Shown one piece after another: positions 43,733 through 54,233 of a stretch of 64,000 nt of DNA (its first letter is position 1; each line of letters begins with the position of its first letter). The DNA is from Pictodentalium vernedei. Its lineage: Eukaryota > Mollusca > Scaphopoda > Dentaliida > Dentaliidae. The notes below the pieces were generated by a model. The model was not told the origin of the DNA and ran no database searches. It was given only the letters and a program-made list of their open reading frames with translations. The translations under genes and the position numbers were made by a program. The DNA is taken from contig CM062297.1 in assembly GCA_031216915.1 (NCBI GenBank), forward strand, positions 370,339,704-370,403,703. The letters are read 5' to 3'.

Positions 43733-44580
43733 CAGTTTAAATGATGCCAGACACATAATTATGAGAGAAATGGTGGATCTAAGGAGGAAATAGAAGGATG
43801 AGAGGAAGAAACAGTGACAGGAAATGTTCAGGGCTGTAACTTATAATTTTTTTTTTACGAAATTATTTCATGTTGCCTATTTTTGAGGCATGGCCCTTAT
43901 GTTGACATTCTTGCTATGAATGTACCATTGTTGTTCAGTGTTTCCTCTCTCCCTTTCCTTTATTCCCCCCTAGCTATTCTCCCATGCTTTTGGCATATTT
44001 TTTGTAATGTTGATTACTAAAATTTCTTGGGAGTTTTGGCTTGGTAACAGAATAATATTCTGTTTTTTCCCCATGTTTACGTCCTCACCCTTGGGTGTTT
44101 AGGCGTTTTGGTCTGCATCTACCATCTGATGTTTTGCAGTTTCTTCTCTGGAAGTCTCTGTTTTGCATCAAATAGTGTTTAAATTGGTAACTGATTTCGG
44201 GCCATGTTTATCAGTGCCTGGACTCATGTTTCCGGTTTTTGTACACTTTTTGTTTATGTTGACAACGATTGCTTCTGATAGTGATTACTTGTCCTCTGCT
44301 TAGTTCAGTTCATAGCAAGTTACATAAATATTGTCCGTAAGTGTTACATTAATTTTTTGAAATGGTTTTAAAATTTTTGTCCACACTTAGGCTTTTTGGC
44401 ATCCATTTGGGCTCATTGTTCCCATTGGGAACTTGGGCTCTTCTGAAAATTTTTTCCAAATTTTTTTTTTTGAAATTAATTTCTTTCGAAATGTTGTAAT
44501 GGATTACATTATATTATGTATCTTTGTTTCAAGGGTTAGTGCGAGTACTATGATTGTGTATATTTTTTCTTGATGAAAAA
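43733..44580. other. Divergent interval between nuclease-CXC ORF and DIRS 2 gag
   Basis: AT-rich and pyrimidine-rich with no recognisable coding sequence. It would be the leader/promoter region of the rightward DIRS genes, but no promoter motif can be assigned. The open frame at 43320-43631 (minus) overlaps the nested transposon and has no support. Confidence 0.4.
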
Positions 44581-44583
44581 ATA

Positions 44584-47418
44584 TTGTTCAAATTGTAATG
44601 CGAGGAAATCTTCCTCTAATTCTCAGGTTCATGCGTTTCTTGTAGTCAATGTATTCGCACTAATTCTTGCTCTGTGTGTGTTGATTGGAATGACAATGTT
44701 GGAGACGTGTGTCACGGTATTTTGTTAGCGGTGAGGGGTCCATTCCGGTCCTCTCTCCGCAGGGTCACTCTACTTTATCAGTCTCTTTTTCAGAAGAACA
44801 AGATCAGGGTGATGTTTCCGTGATGTCTTCAACAAGTGTGTCTCTGTTGCAATATTATGGTCAGTGGAAAAGTGCTCAAGGTAATTACTACAATTGCTGA
44901 AGAATTCCCTAGTAGGATCGAAGGCAGTGATCGTCCGCTAGTCCACCCGGTGTCGTATGGCTCGGCAGCCGGGTTCGTCCATTGCAGTCCAGGGAAGGAG
45001 TTTGGGTGATGCGAGCACTGTAAAACATTGAATGTGCACACCTAGCAATGACAGATCCGAGGATAGTATGGAGGAAGCCTGTCAGTCCGGTAGCTAGCTC
45101 GTCCAGGTCCACCCAGACTGCGAGCGAGAGAGGCCCCCTCTCTCTTACATCAACATCTGCACCACGATGTTGTTCTATGTTCGTTCGTTAGTTGGAGATT
45201 ATGTCCACTCCTCCTGCTCAGGACGCTCTGTCGCATAGACAGTCCGACAAGGCTGTTATATTGGCTTCCTCATCCTCACGTCAACACACACGACAGCACC
45301 TTGACTATGTGACCACAGATTTTTAGGAGACGTTCGCATATTATATAAATGCAGGAATGAACGGCCATGGTGCTCCTGCTTCGCCGACCAGGGAATACAC
45401 GTCGACCAGGTCACTCCATCTGCTAGCCAAGGACACGAGGCCTTTCCAGTTGGGACGTTCGCATATTATTCAAATGCAGGAATGAACGTCCCTGGAGCTT
45501 CCAGCGGATAATTATGTAGGACCGCGGCTCCACAGGCTTCATTAAGGAACATGAACAGGGTGATGTTACCGTGATGTCTTCAAAAGTGTGCTTCCGTCAT
45601 CACAGTCAAATGAAGAGCTAGCGGTAAAATTGCTCATGCAGATATGTCAATTGCCTAAGAGGTCCCAAGTAGGATCATTGGTGTCCGCTGGCTCGCCCGG
45701 TGTAGTGACCATTCATTGAATGGCTCAGCAGCCGGGTTCATCCGTTGCGGTCCAGGAAGGAGATTTGGGTGATGCGAGCCCTATAAAAATACAATGTGCA
45801 CACCCAGTGACAACGGATACGAGGATGGTATGGAGGAAGCCTATTAGTCCAGTTCCTAGCTCGTCCAGGTCCATCTGGGCTGCGAGCGAGATAGGTCCCT
45901 CTCTCGTACAATATCTGGGCCCAGATGTTGTGGTACAAAACGTCCCTCAGTCGGAGCATACATCCACCGCTCAGGACGCTCAGTTTTATAGACAGTCCGG
46001 AGAGACTGCTCTTTGGGCTTCCTCATCCTCACGGCAGCACACACGACCGCACCTTGGTTACGTGACCAGTGATATCCAACCAACATTGCCGACCAGGGAT
46101 TCTACGGCGACTAGGTTACGCCATCCGGTAGCCAAGGATACGATTCCTTCTTACTCCGGACATTCGCATATAAGAAGTATGCAGGAGTCAACGTCCAAGG
46201 AGCTTCCAGCGGCTAAATCCTGTAAGACCGCAGCTCCACAGGCCTCCGTTACGGACATGCTATCGTGGATATCACAAATTATCGCAACATCCCAGCATCC
46301 GACAGAAACTCTGTTGGATCAGGAATTATCCGAGGAAGCTGGGTCGGTACGTTCTGCTGCAGGTTCAGACACGGATGACCAAGAATTTTAAGTGGTTCGA
46401 CAGGATGGCAAAAGGGAAACGTAGGAGTTGTAATTTTCCCTTTCGGAACAACATAAATTGCCATAGAGTGCATCCGGCATTATCATCTGACGTTGTTCCT
46501 CCGGACCAAAATGCTGCGTTGCCCGATAGGAGACTGATAGCGCCACTGGACACAGAATTCTTTAATCGGTTTAGGAACATCGTCCCTGAGTTTCCGACAC
46601 AGTCCAGAAATGTCTCGCGGACATTTGAACTATTGAATGACGCTATATATAACTTGCTACCAAACTGGGTAGGTTCGGTTTCTTATCTGCAAATGCTTTT
46701 CATCTGCCTTTCATCAATTCAAGGAATAATTCGAAACGGCAGGACAGAGCATTCCGAGAGTTCCTCTGCGTCTAGACGACCAGGCCGAAGACCTAGTATT
46801 GTCTATACCGTCGTCTATGTCAATTCCAACCACGACGTTGGAAATGACAATATCGTCTAACAGGGCTAGCTTAGACGCATTATCGTACGCAGATCACCTT
46901 ACCAGAGCATTATCATTATATCTCGAAGGAAAAGAATTCCAGGATGTACAACCTCATTAAGAGTTCTTTCAAGGGCCTTAGCATTCTCCACGTATAACTC
47001 TGCCCTTTTAGTGGTAATATGGAGTTGGTTAGACGTGGATAGTAAGGTGAAAAACTCTATCAGAGTCGCTCCGGTCTCCTGAGAGCTTCTCTTCAACGGC
47101 AAGCTTTCCACAATCTATGATCAGATATCTAAGAAAGCTTCAGACTCTCTGCTATTCAAATCCGCTTCCAGTAAGTCGGATTCAGAGGAGAAGAGTAGGA
47201 CAGGCACTTCTGGGGCGAATACGTCCAAGGGAAGTTCCTATAGAGGTTCCTATGCGTCGTCTAGGTCTTACTCTAGAGACCGTCAGGATAGCGACTCAGG
47301 TAGGGGCCGTAATACTGGCCGAGACTTCTGGTCAGACGCCCCTTGGTCGACGGGGCGAGGTGCGGGCCGTGGAGGACATGGTTTCTCCTTTTGCAAGCCT
47401 CGCAGGACCAGGAGGTAA
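44584..47418 (+). pseudogene. gag: DIRS 2 gag, broken and internally duplicated
   Basis: Near 44590-44690 cysteine codons (YCSNCNAR, CSQCIRTNSCSVC) look like a damaged zinc motif corresponding to that in DIRS 1 gag. The longest clean frame is 45720-46391 (223 codons, Ser-rich, ending SDTDDQEF), followed in another frame by 46375-46860. The protein ends in a Ser/Gly/Arg-rich tail at 47131-47418 (SYRGSYASSRSYSRDRQDSD, STGRGAGRGGHGF). About 44800-45500 and 45550-46270 are two copies of one segment (CGATGATGCGAGC-type blocks, GCTCGTCCAGGTCCA at 45098 and 45860), an internal tandem duplication. Confidence 0.6.
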
Positions 47419-47498
47419 TGGTATTAACCTCTATCGTGTTCCAGTGGGCGGAAGACTGTAGAGTTTCTCAACAAATTGGGAGTAGATTACAGACATCC

Positions 47499-47674
47499 CT
47501 TTGGTTCGAGGGGTGATTTCAGAAGGACTAAATTGTCCTTCAAAGGAAAACCTCCGTTAACTCAAAGTCCAAGATGGACTCAGCTTTCCCTTTGGTTCGA
47601 GGGGTGATTTCGGAAGGACTAAATTGTCCATCAAAGGAAAACCTCCGTGAACTCAAAGTCCAAGATGGACTCAC
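47499..47674 (+). repeat. Tandem duplication of about 93 bp at the gag-RT junction
   Basis: CTTTGGTTCGAGGGGTGATT, AAGGACTAAATTGTCC and CTCAAAGTCCAAGATGGACT each occur twice (from 47499 and from 47590) with four or five differences. Confidence 0.8.
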
Positions 47675-49330
47675 CTTTTGTCAAGTCCGCAGGAAAGAGG
47701 CTTGCTTCCATCAGAAGTCCAGTCTCTTCTGGAAAAGATCGCGATAGAGATCGTAGAAATCCAGGAATCTCCAGGTTTCTACAACCATCCTTTTCTGGTT
47801 CCGAAACCAGACGGCTCGTTTTGTCCACTCATAAAACTGAGCTGGATAAAGAAGCTGATCGTGGCTCCAAGATTCTATATGGAGACCATCCGATCGGTCA
47901 GAACGAGTATTTGGGTGAACGACTATTCTACATGCATAGATCTCAAAGATGCGTACTTTCACGTCATGGTACATCAGGCGTTCAGAAAGTATCTTCGCTT
48001 TGCCGTCATAGGATTCGTGTATCAGCTCCAAGCAATGTGCTTCGGTCTGAATCTAGCGCCCTGGGCTTTCACTCGAATAATGAACTCTGTAATGGGCTCA
48101 TTTGTCTGCAGTAATGTCGGCCTACCTGGATGGCATTCTTCAGAGGTATGGCAATGAGTTAACGCTTCAGAACGATGTGCAGAATCTGCTTCTATTGCTC
48201 CGACGTCTCGGTTTCATAAGTAAATGAGAAGTAGGATCTGGTGTCGTCCAAGTCATTCACCCACCGGGGATGAGCTTCGAGATGCACAACAATCTCGTTC
48301 GTCTGCCGTTAACCAGAGCAAAATTAATCAGTTACGCTCACAATTGTCTTCACAGACAAAGTTACAGCCTGAGATTTCATGAGACTGATAGGATTGTGCT
48401 GAGCTGCCGCGGATTTTATTCCAATGGGGCGGCTGCGCACTCGTCCTCTCCAAATTTTTCTGACTCAGAATTGAAGGGTGAAGATTTATTCGCTCGATAC
48501 GGACATCCTCTTGTCAAATAGTGAACAAGAGATTCAGACTTGGGCAGATATTCAGTGGTTAACTCAGGGAGTTTCACTGCAATTGCCGGATCCGAGTTTT
48601 ACAGTTTTGACGGATGCCAGTCAAACAGGTTGGGACGCAACATTGAGCCTAACGGATTTGAAGTGCCAGGATCTTTGGGATCCGCAGTTCCTAATCAAGC
48701 ACATAAACATCAAAGAAATGATGTCAATTTGGCTTGCGCTACGTCATTGGATGAACGTTATTCAGAATGCTCATGTGCAAATTCTGTCTGACAATTCGAT
48801 GGTATTAGCGTATATTCGGAACCAGGGTGCACTCATTCCATTCTGTTATTCAAGTTAACGGAATGAATCCTTCTGTTTGTACTAGAACATCAAGTTCTCC
48901 TATCGGTCTGTCATATTCCGGGTCGTCTGAACGTACTAGCGGACTCCCTTTCACGGAGGGGCCGCTTGTTGCCGTCAGAATGGACTTTCAACAAACGAGT
49001 ATTCAATCAGATTTGCTACCAATGATAGCGGCCAATGATGGACTTTTTTGCGACGCATCTCAACAATCAGTTGCAAACGTATGTGTCACCATGTTCGGAT
49101 CCTCGAGCGTTTGCAATAGACGCTCTATCGATCTTGTGAGACGGAATGATAGGATATGCGAATCCTCCAGCTGCGTTGATTCAGCAGATATTGCTCAAGT
49201 TAAACAGTCTCAATATAATTCTGTTGGTAGCATCTCTTTCTCCACAGAGACTGTGGATTAATCTACTCAGGTGTCTGTTGTGGGACATGCCGTGGAAGCT
49301 TCCTCCACATTTCGGTCCATTCTATTGCTA
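47675..49330 (+). pseudogene. DIRS 2 reverse transcriptase-RNase H, inactivated
   Basis: 47678-48157 encodes LLPSEVQSLLEKIAIEIVE, FLVPKPDGSF, CIDLKDAYFHVMVHQAFRKY and CFGLNLAPWAFTRIM. The catalytic box follows in a shifted frame as AYLDGIL (48120-48137): the second Asp of the usual YLDD is Gly (GGC 48132-48134). RNase H is at 48478-48840 with FTVLTDASQTGW, INIKEMMSIWLAL and ILSDNSMVLAYI. Then, frameshifted, come CHIPGRLNVLADSLSR and the closing GYANPPAALIQQIL segment (49146-49330). There are several stops and shifts. It is homologous to the DIRS 1 enzyme. Confidence 0.85.
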
Positions 49331-49339
49331 GACGGATTC

Positions 49340-49595
49340 AATTAACTATCCGTACTGCTTATGATATATATCTTCAACTCAGCAGTCTGTACTTAAGATT
49401 TCAGCTCATGAAGTAAGAGGTCTTTCTACATCTTGGGCTTGCGCTAATAGTGTTGCTATTACAAATCTAATGAGGGCTGCATATTGGTTTCAGCCTTCCA
49501 TTTTCATGAATTTGTATCTTAGAAATATTGAGTCCATTTCTGGAGATCTGCATTGTTTAGGTCCATTATCTGTTTCTCAGACTGTCGTCCACTAA
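49340..49595 (+). pseudogene. DIRS 2 tyrosine recombinase, C-terminal remnant
   Basis: The RNase H end is followed within about 20 bases by IARRIQLTIRTAYDIY, which belongs late in the recombinase. The frame shifts near 49395 to ISAHEVRGLSTSWACANSVA (HEVR 49407-49418), AAYWFQPSIFMNLYLRN (nucleophile TAT 49515-49517) and CLGPLSVSQTVVH, stop 49593-49595. The core-binding domain and the catalytic SARRVSEL segment, some 250 codons in DIRS 1, are missing: an internal deletion near 49325. Confidence 0.85.
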
Positions 49596-50189
49596 ACAGT
49601 TGCAACTATAGTTATGCAGGCTTTCTGTTCCGGCAGTGACTCTGTCCTGCTGCCCTCTTCGCTCTGGGGTATTTGATCCAGGGCCAGGCAAAGGGGGGGG
49701 GGGGGGGGGTTCCCTTAGGTCCCCTGCTTTATAGTGTAAAGCAAGGGAATACCTCTCCTGGAGTCAGTAATTCCGAGTCGGTACCGGGATGATTTTAAAG
49801 TGTAAAGCTAATGTTTACTCATCCATGTAATATTTTTAAAGTGCAGCTCGGTGTGAAGCATTTGTATATGTCACGTGTCATACGGGCGTTAATGTACAAT
49901 CCTCGGACACTTTTAATGAGTATAAAGAGTCTCATTTCTCTGGACTTCCTTTATTTATTGGCTTTCCTTTAAAAATATTAGCATAATGGGTTATACTGGA
50001 GGTTAATAGAGATCATTGATGTTATTGTGCTCAATTACAGAATGGTGTTGTCTTTCTCGTTTTGATGCAAATAAGAAAGATACATGTAAAGCCTATTTCT
50101 CCTTTCTCCTCTAGGGGATAATTCGGTTATATGTAGTTGAGCCTATTGGATTTTCCTTATGTCCTAGGCCCTCCAACCTTTTTACTATT

Positions 50190-50276
50190 CAGCTAAGTCT
50201 GGGTCATTGGTACAGTATAAAAATGTTAAAAAATTTATAGTAATTTATATATTTTTTATACTTAACAATGACCCAG
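50190..50276 (+). repeat. Internal complementary region of DIRS 2
   Basis: 50190-50224 is the reverse complement of the left end 39609-39643 (one mismatch). GTT lies at 50225-50227. 50228-50276 is the reverse complement of the right end 50529-50577 (two mismatches). A G-run lies upstream at about 49692-49709. Confidence 0.93.
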
Positions 50277-50352
50277 ATGGGGATGGCCCTCCCATGAGTT
50301 GGGAACTCATACCTCCCTGCTGAGTACATAACGCTTACCAGGCACTGGTTGT

Positions 50353-50540
50353 AAGAATGATAATTGCGCCAATTTCGAGACCTCCTTGATACTGTGCATG
50401 CTCAGTGGAGTAAAAGTATGGAGGACCATAAAGGACATGTAATTTTGGGTTTTTGATGCAAATTTTGGGGATTGGGGGGTAAAATTTGTGTTTGGCCCTA
50501 AATATTTAAGAGTTAGCACCAGCTAAGTCCGGGTCATTGG
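50353..50540 (-). repeat. Right inverted terminal repeat of DIRS 2
   Basis: Reverse complement of 39623-39808. It is followed by the right end 50541-50577 and AAC at 50578-50580. Confidence 0.9.
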
Positions 50541-50580
50541 TAAGTATAAAAAATATATAAATTACTATAAATTTTTTAAC

Positions 50581-51581
50581 GTTTTAAGGTTTGGGGATCA
50601 GACAACACCCCCCTCCCCTCCCCCAGGCTCCAAGCTGGCTATGCCTCTTGGCAGGACTGAAATGTCCATAATCATTCATTGATATTGGCACCGTGCTAGA
50701 GCACGAGGGATTGCCGCATAAAATTCACAATTTTTAAACCTGCCATTGACCCTCGTCCCTCATGTAAAAAAAAGCTATTGACACCAGTCAGTCTTACACA
50801 CTGTAAGTTGTTGTACAGTGCACGATTCGCCTTTGTTGGCTTTTCCCTTTTAAGCACGATGGGCCAAACTAACTTGGATGAGACGACGACGTTACAACGA
50901 ATTGTCCCAGACTTCTCACCAGGTTTTCTTCCATGGCTGCTTAAAAGCTTGGCGTCTTTGTGTAAAAAACTCCCCGTGGGAACCCCGGAAGTGAAGCAGT
51001 GCCTGTTCACTGCTGTAAACAGGCTCTGTTTTACTGGTAAAATAGGACCCAGTCACCAATGCTTGGGAGGTGCAAACCCTCTCTAAAATGGGCAACATGG
51101 CTTATTAACACTCACCTCTGGTCTTGAGTTGATACTCATGTTGTGGTCATGTTTTGCCCTTGTGCAAAAAACTGTGACCTTAAACACCAATAAATAAATA
51201 AATATTGTGTAAAAAACAAATTTCCCATCCTGTTCTTGAGAACGTTATTGATGAATAAAAAAGTGAAATACACTTTCAGTTGTTTTGAGTCATTTGAACT
51301 TCATCTGTTGACCTCAGTGAAGGCAGGCGATCAGAATATCAACTCACCCCAAACTGCAGCCTTTTGTTACATGAGTACCCCACATGCATTTATAATGAAT
51401 GTGAACGATGTGACGCAACCACCGGTCTGCTGCTCCCCATTTGACAGGCACAAGGCATAAAATCATTTAAAGCAAAACAAGATGCATATTTAATACATTT
51501 AGACCTGTTCCCCACCACCCCCACCACCCTATTGTCTTTAGCATTTTCTGTCCCACACGTGTCAACCTGATGCAAGTTTTT
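50581..51581. other. Intron sequence with a dispersed repeat shared with 61040-61470
   Basis: 50960-51200 contains GGGAACCCCGGAAGTGAAGC, GTAAACAGGCTCTGTTTTAC, CTCTAAAATGGGCA and the tail CTTAAACACCAATAAATAAA. Similar text in the same order occurs at 61058-61480, with the tail near 61850. No gene was recognised. Confidence 0.5.
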
Positions 51582-52079
51582 AGCTCGTCTGACTTTCATT
51601 CAGGGGAGCTATAGTGATAACTCACCGTCCGTCATCGGTGAACATGGTGTTTGCATCTTCTCCTCCAAAACTGCTGAACCGATTTAAGTGAAATTTGAGA
51701 TAATAGTTTGTTATGACATAACATTTTGATTTTGTTCAAATCATGTTGCGTTGCCCCTCGGTAGGGCCACGCCCCAAAATTTCTATTTTCCAAACCAAGA
51801 GACTGATTTGAACCAAATTTGATATGAGGGCTTATTGGATCATAAGTACTTAATTTATGCAAAAAACAAATTTTCCTGTTGCACCATTCGAACCGCAGGA
51901 GCTAAAAATAAAAAAGTTTAAAACACCCATATCTCCAAAACTGCACGGCATTGAGAATTCTTATTTGGTGTGAAGCTTCCTTATGACCAACAGAATGGAA
52001 TGGTCCAAAATAATTACTATCGGTTTTATCTTAGTATACTTTTTGGGGACTTTGAAAAAGTGCTGAGTCAGCATTTTTT
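51582..52079 (+). mobile_element. Family A copy 7, 5-prime part only
   Basis: It starts AGCTCGTCTGAC after a T-run, with a degraded hairpin. It stops at the T-run before copy 8, in the sequence GAGTCAGCATTTTTT, which in other copies continues into the array. Confidence 0.6.
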
Positions 52080-52634
52080 AGCTCACCGAAGGGAGCTCAA
52101 CTTTTCACTTGCCATCCGTCGTCCGTCGTCGTGAACATTTTTCAAACGACTTCTCTGAAACCACTGGTCCGATTTTCACGAAACTTCATGTGGATGTTCA
52201 TTGCTTTATGGCAATTCATATTTGTTCAAATGAAATAGCCACGTCCCTTGGGGGGGTGGGGGGGGGGGGGGGGCTCAGTATGGGGCATAACTCTGATAGC
52301 ACCGTATGAATTATAGAAAAATTATTAAAAAATCTTCTTCTCCAGAACCAGTGGGCAGAATCTTTTGATACTTGGTATGCAGCATCTTGGTATGGGTCTG
52401 ATTCAAGTTTGTTCAAATCGAGTCCCTCAACCAATATTGGGGCTCACTATGTGGGCGTGAATTTGTTACTTAGTGCAATTTAAGAAAAATTCTTTAAAAA
52501 TCTTCTTCTCCAGAACCAATGGGCAGAATCTTTTGATATTTGGTATGCAGCATCTTGGTATGGGTCTGATTCAAGTTTGTTCAAATCGAGTCCCTTGATC
52601 AATATTGGGGCTCCCTGTAGGGGCATGAATTTTT
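52080..52634 (+). mobile_element. Family A copy 8, 5-prime part plus two units
   Basis: It starts AGCTCACCGAAGGGAGCTCAAC, the same subfamily as copy 2. A G-run lies at about 52254-52272. The two units are 52340-52630. It is interrupted by copy 9 at a T-run. Confidence 0.65.
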
Positions 52635-54233
52635 AGCTCACCTGACTGAAAGTCAGGGTGAGCTTCTCTTATCACTCTTCGTCCGTCCTCCGTCGTCTGT
52701 CGTCCGTCGTCCTGCGTGAAGGTGGTGTTTGAGCCTCTTTCTCCTTAACCACTGGCCACATTTTAATTAAATTTCATGTAAGTAGTGGTTATATAGGGGC
52801 ATTTTGATTTTTAGCCAAAATAGGTTTCGGCTCATATTGAGCAGAGGTGTGGGGAAAAAATGGCCAAATTTTTTGAAAACCTTCTTCTAATGAACCACCA
52901 GTAGCAGAGACTTGATATGTAGTGTACAGAGTCCTTTTGAGGTTTAGAATCAAGTTTGTTCAAGAGAAGTTTGTCGGGCATTATTTGCCTTTGTTATGGG
53001 AGGGGAAAAAATTTTGGCCACGCCTAAAATTTCTATTTTCAGAACCGTGAGGTCGATTTGAACCAAATTTGATATGAGATGATAATGGGTCATAAGTAGT
53101 TGATTGAGGCAAAAAAAAATTTTCTCATTGCCCCGTGGGAACCTCGGGAGCTAAAAATAGGAAAAACCTTAAAACTGCCATATCTCCAAAACTACACAGC
53201 ACAGAGAATTCTTATTTTGAATAAAGCTTACTTTTATCCAGTAGAATAGAATGGTTAAAAAAAATCTCTATCGGTTTGCTCACATGGTACTTTTTTCAGG
53301 ACGTTGAAAAAGTACCGAGTCAGCACTTTTTAACACTAGGCAATGGGAAAAAGATTAAAAAATCTTCTTCTCCAGATCCAGCAGGCAGATTCTTTTGATA
53401 TTTAGTATGCAACATTGTAGGGTGGATCTGATTCAAGTTTGTTCAAATCTGCCCCCTGGGTTCATATTTGGGCTCGGTATAGGAGCCCGATTTCGAAGTT
53501 AGTGCATTTCAGGCATATTTCTTAAAAAATCTTCTTCTCCAGATCCAGCAGGCAGAATCTTTTGATATTTGGTATGCAACATTGTGGGGTGGATCTGATT
53601 GAAGTTTGTTCAAATCGGCTCCCTGGATTCATATTTGGGCTCACTATAGAAGCCCGAATTCGAACTTAGTGCATTTCAGGTAAATTTCTTAAAAAATCTT
53701 CTCCAGATCCAGCAGGCAGAATCTTTTGATATTTGGCATGCAACATTGTGGGGTGGATCTGATTCAAGTTTGTTCAAATTGTCCCCCTGGATTCATATTT
53801 GGTCTCACTATAGAAGCCCGAATTCGAACTTAATGCATTTCAGGCAAATTTCTTAAAAAATCTTCTTCTCCAGATCCAGCAGGCAGAATCTTTTGATATT
53901 TGGTATGCAACATTGTGGGGTGGATCTGATTCAAGTTTGTTCAAATCGGCCCCTGGGTTTATATTTGGGCTCAGTATAGAAGCTCGAATTCAAACTTAGT
54001 GCATCTCAGGCAAATTTCTTCAAAAATCTTTTCCAGATCCAGCAGGCAGAATCTTGTGATATTTGGTCTGCAACATTGTGGGGTGGATCTTATTCAAGTT
54101 TGTTCAAATCGGCGCCCTGGGTTTATATTTTGGCTCAGTATAGAAGCTCGAATTCGAACTTAGTGCATTTCAGGCAAATTTCTTAAAAAATCTTCTTCTC
54201 CAGATCCAGCAGGCAGAATCTTTTGATATTTTT
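52635..54233 (+). mobile_element. Family A copy 9, no 3-prime end
   Basis: It starts AGCTCACCTGACT-GAA-AGTCAGGGTGAGCT. A head region related to copies 3 and 6 is followed by about five array units with AGATCCAGCAGGCAGAATC at 53383, 53543, 53706, 53875, 54036 and 54202 (spacing 160-169). It is interrupted by copy 10 within GATATTT. Confidence 0.65.

Larger units (their letters stand above)
39609..50577 (+). mobile_element. DIRS-type tyrosine-recombinase retrotransposon 2 (11.0 kb)
   Basis: Inverted terminal repeats (39623-39808, 50353-50540), an internal complementary region (50190-50276), and gag, RT-RNase H and recombinase remnants in the same order as DIRS 1 but with different repeat sequences. 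GTT (AAC on the other strand) lies between the arms of the internal region and AAC at the right junction (50578-50580), but the left junction has AAT (39606-39608). About 3.9 kb of it is a nested DNA transposon, leaving about 7.1 kb. The coding part is more decayed than in DIRS 1. Confidence 0.9.
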
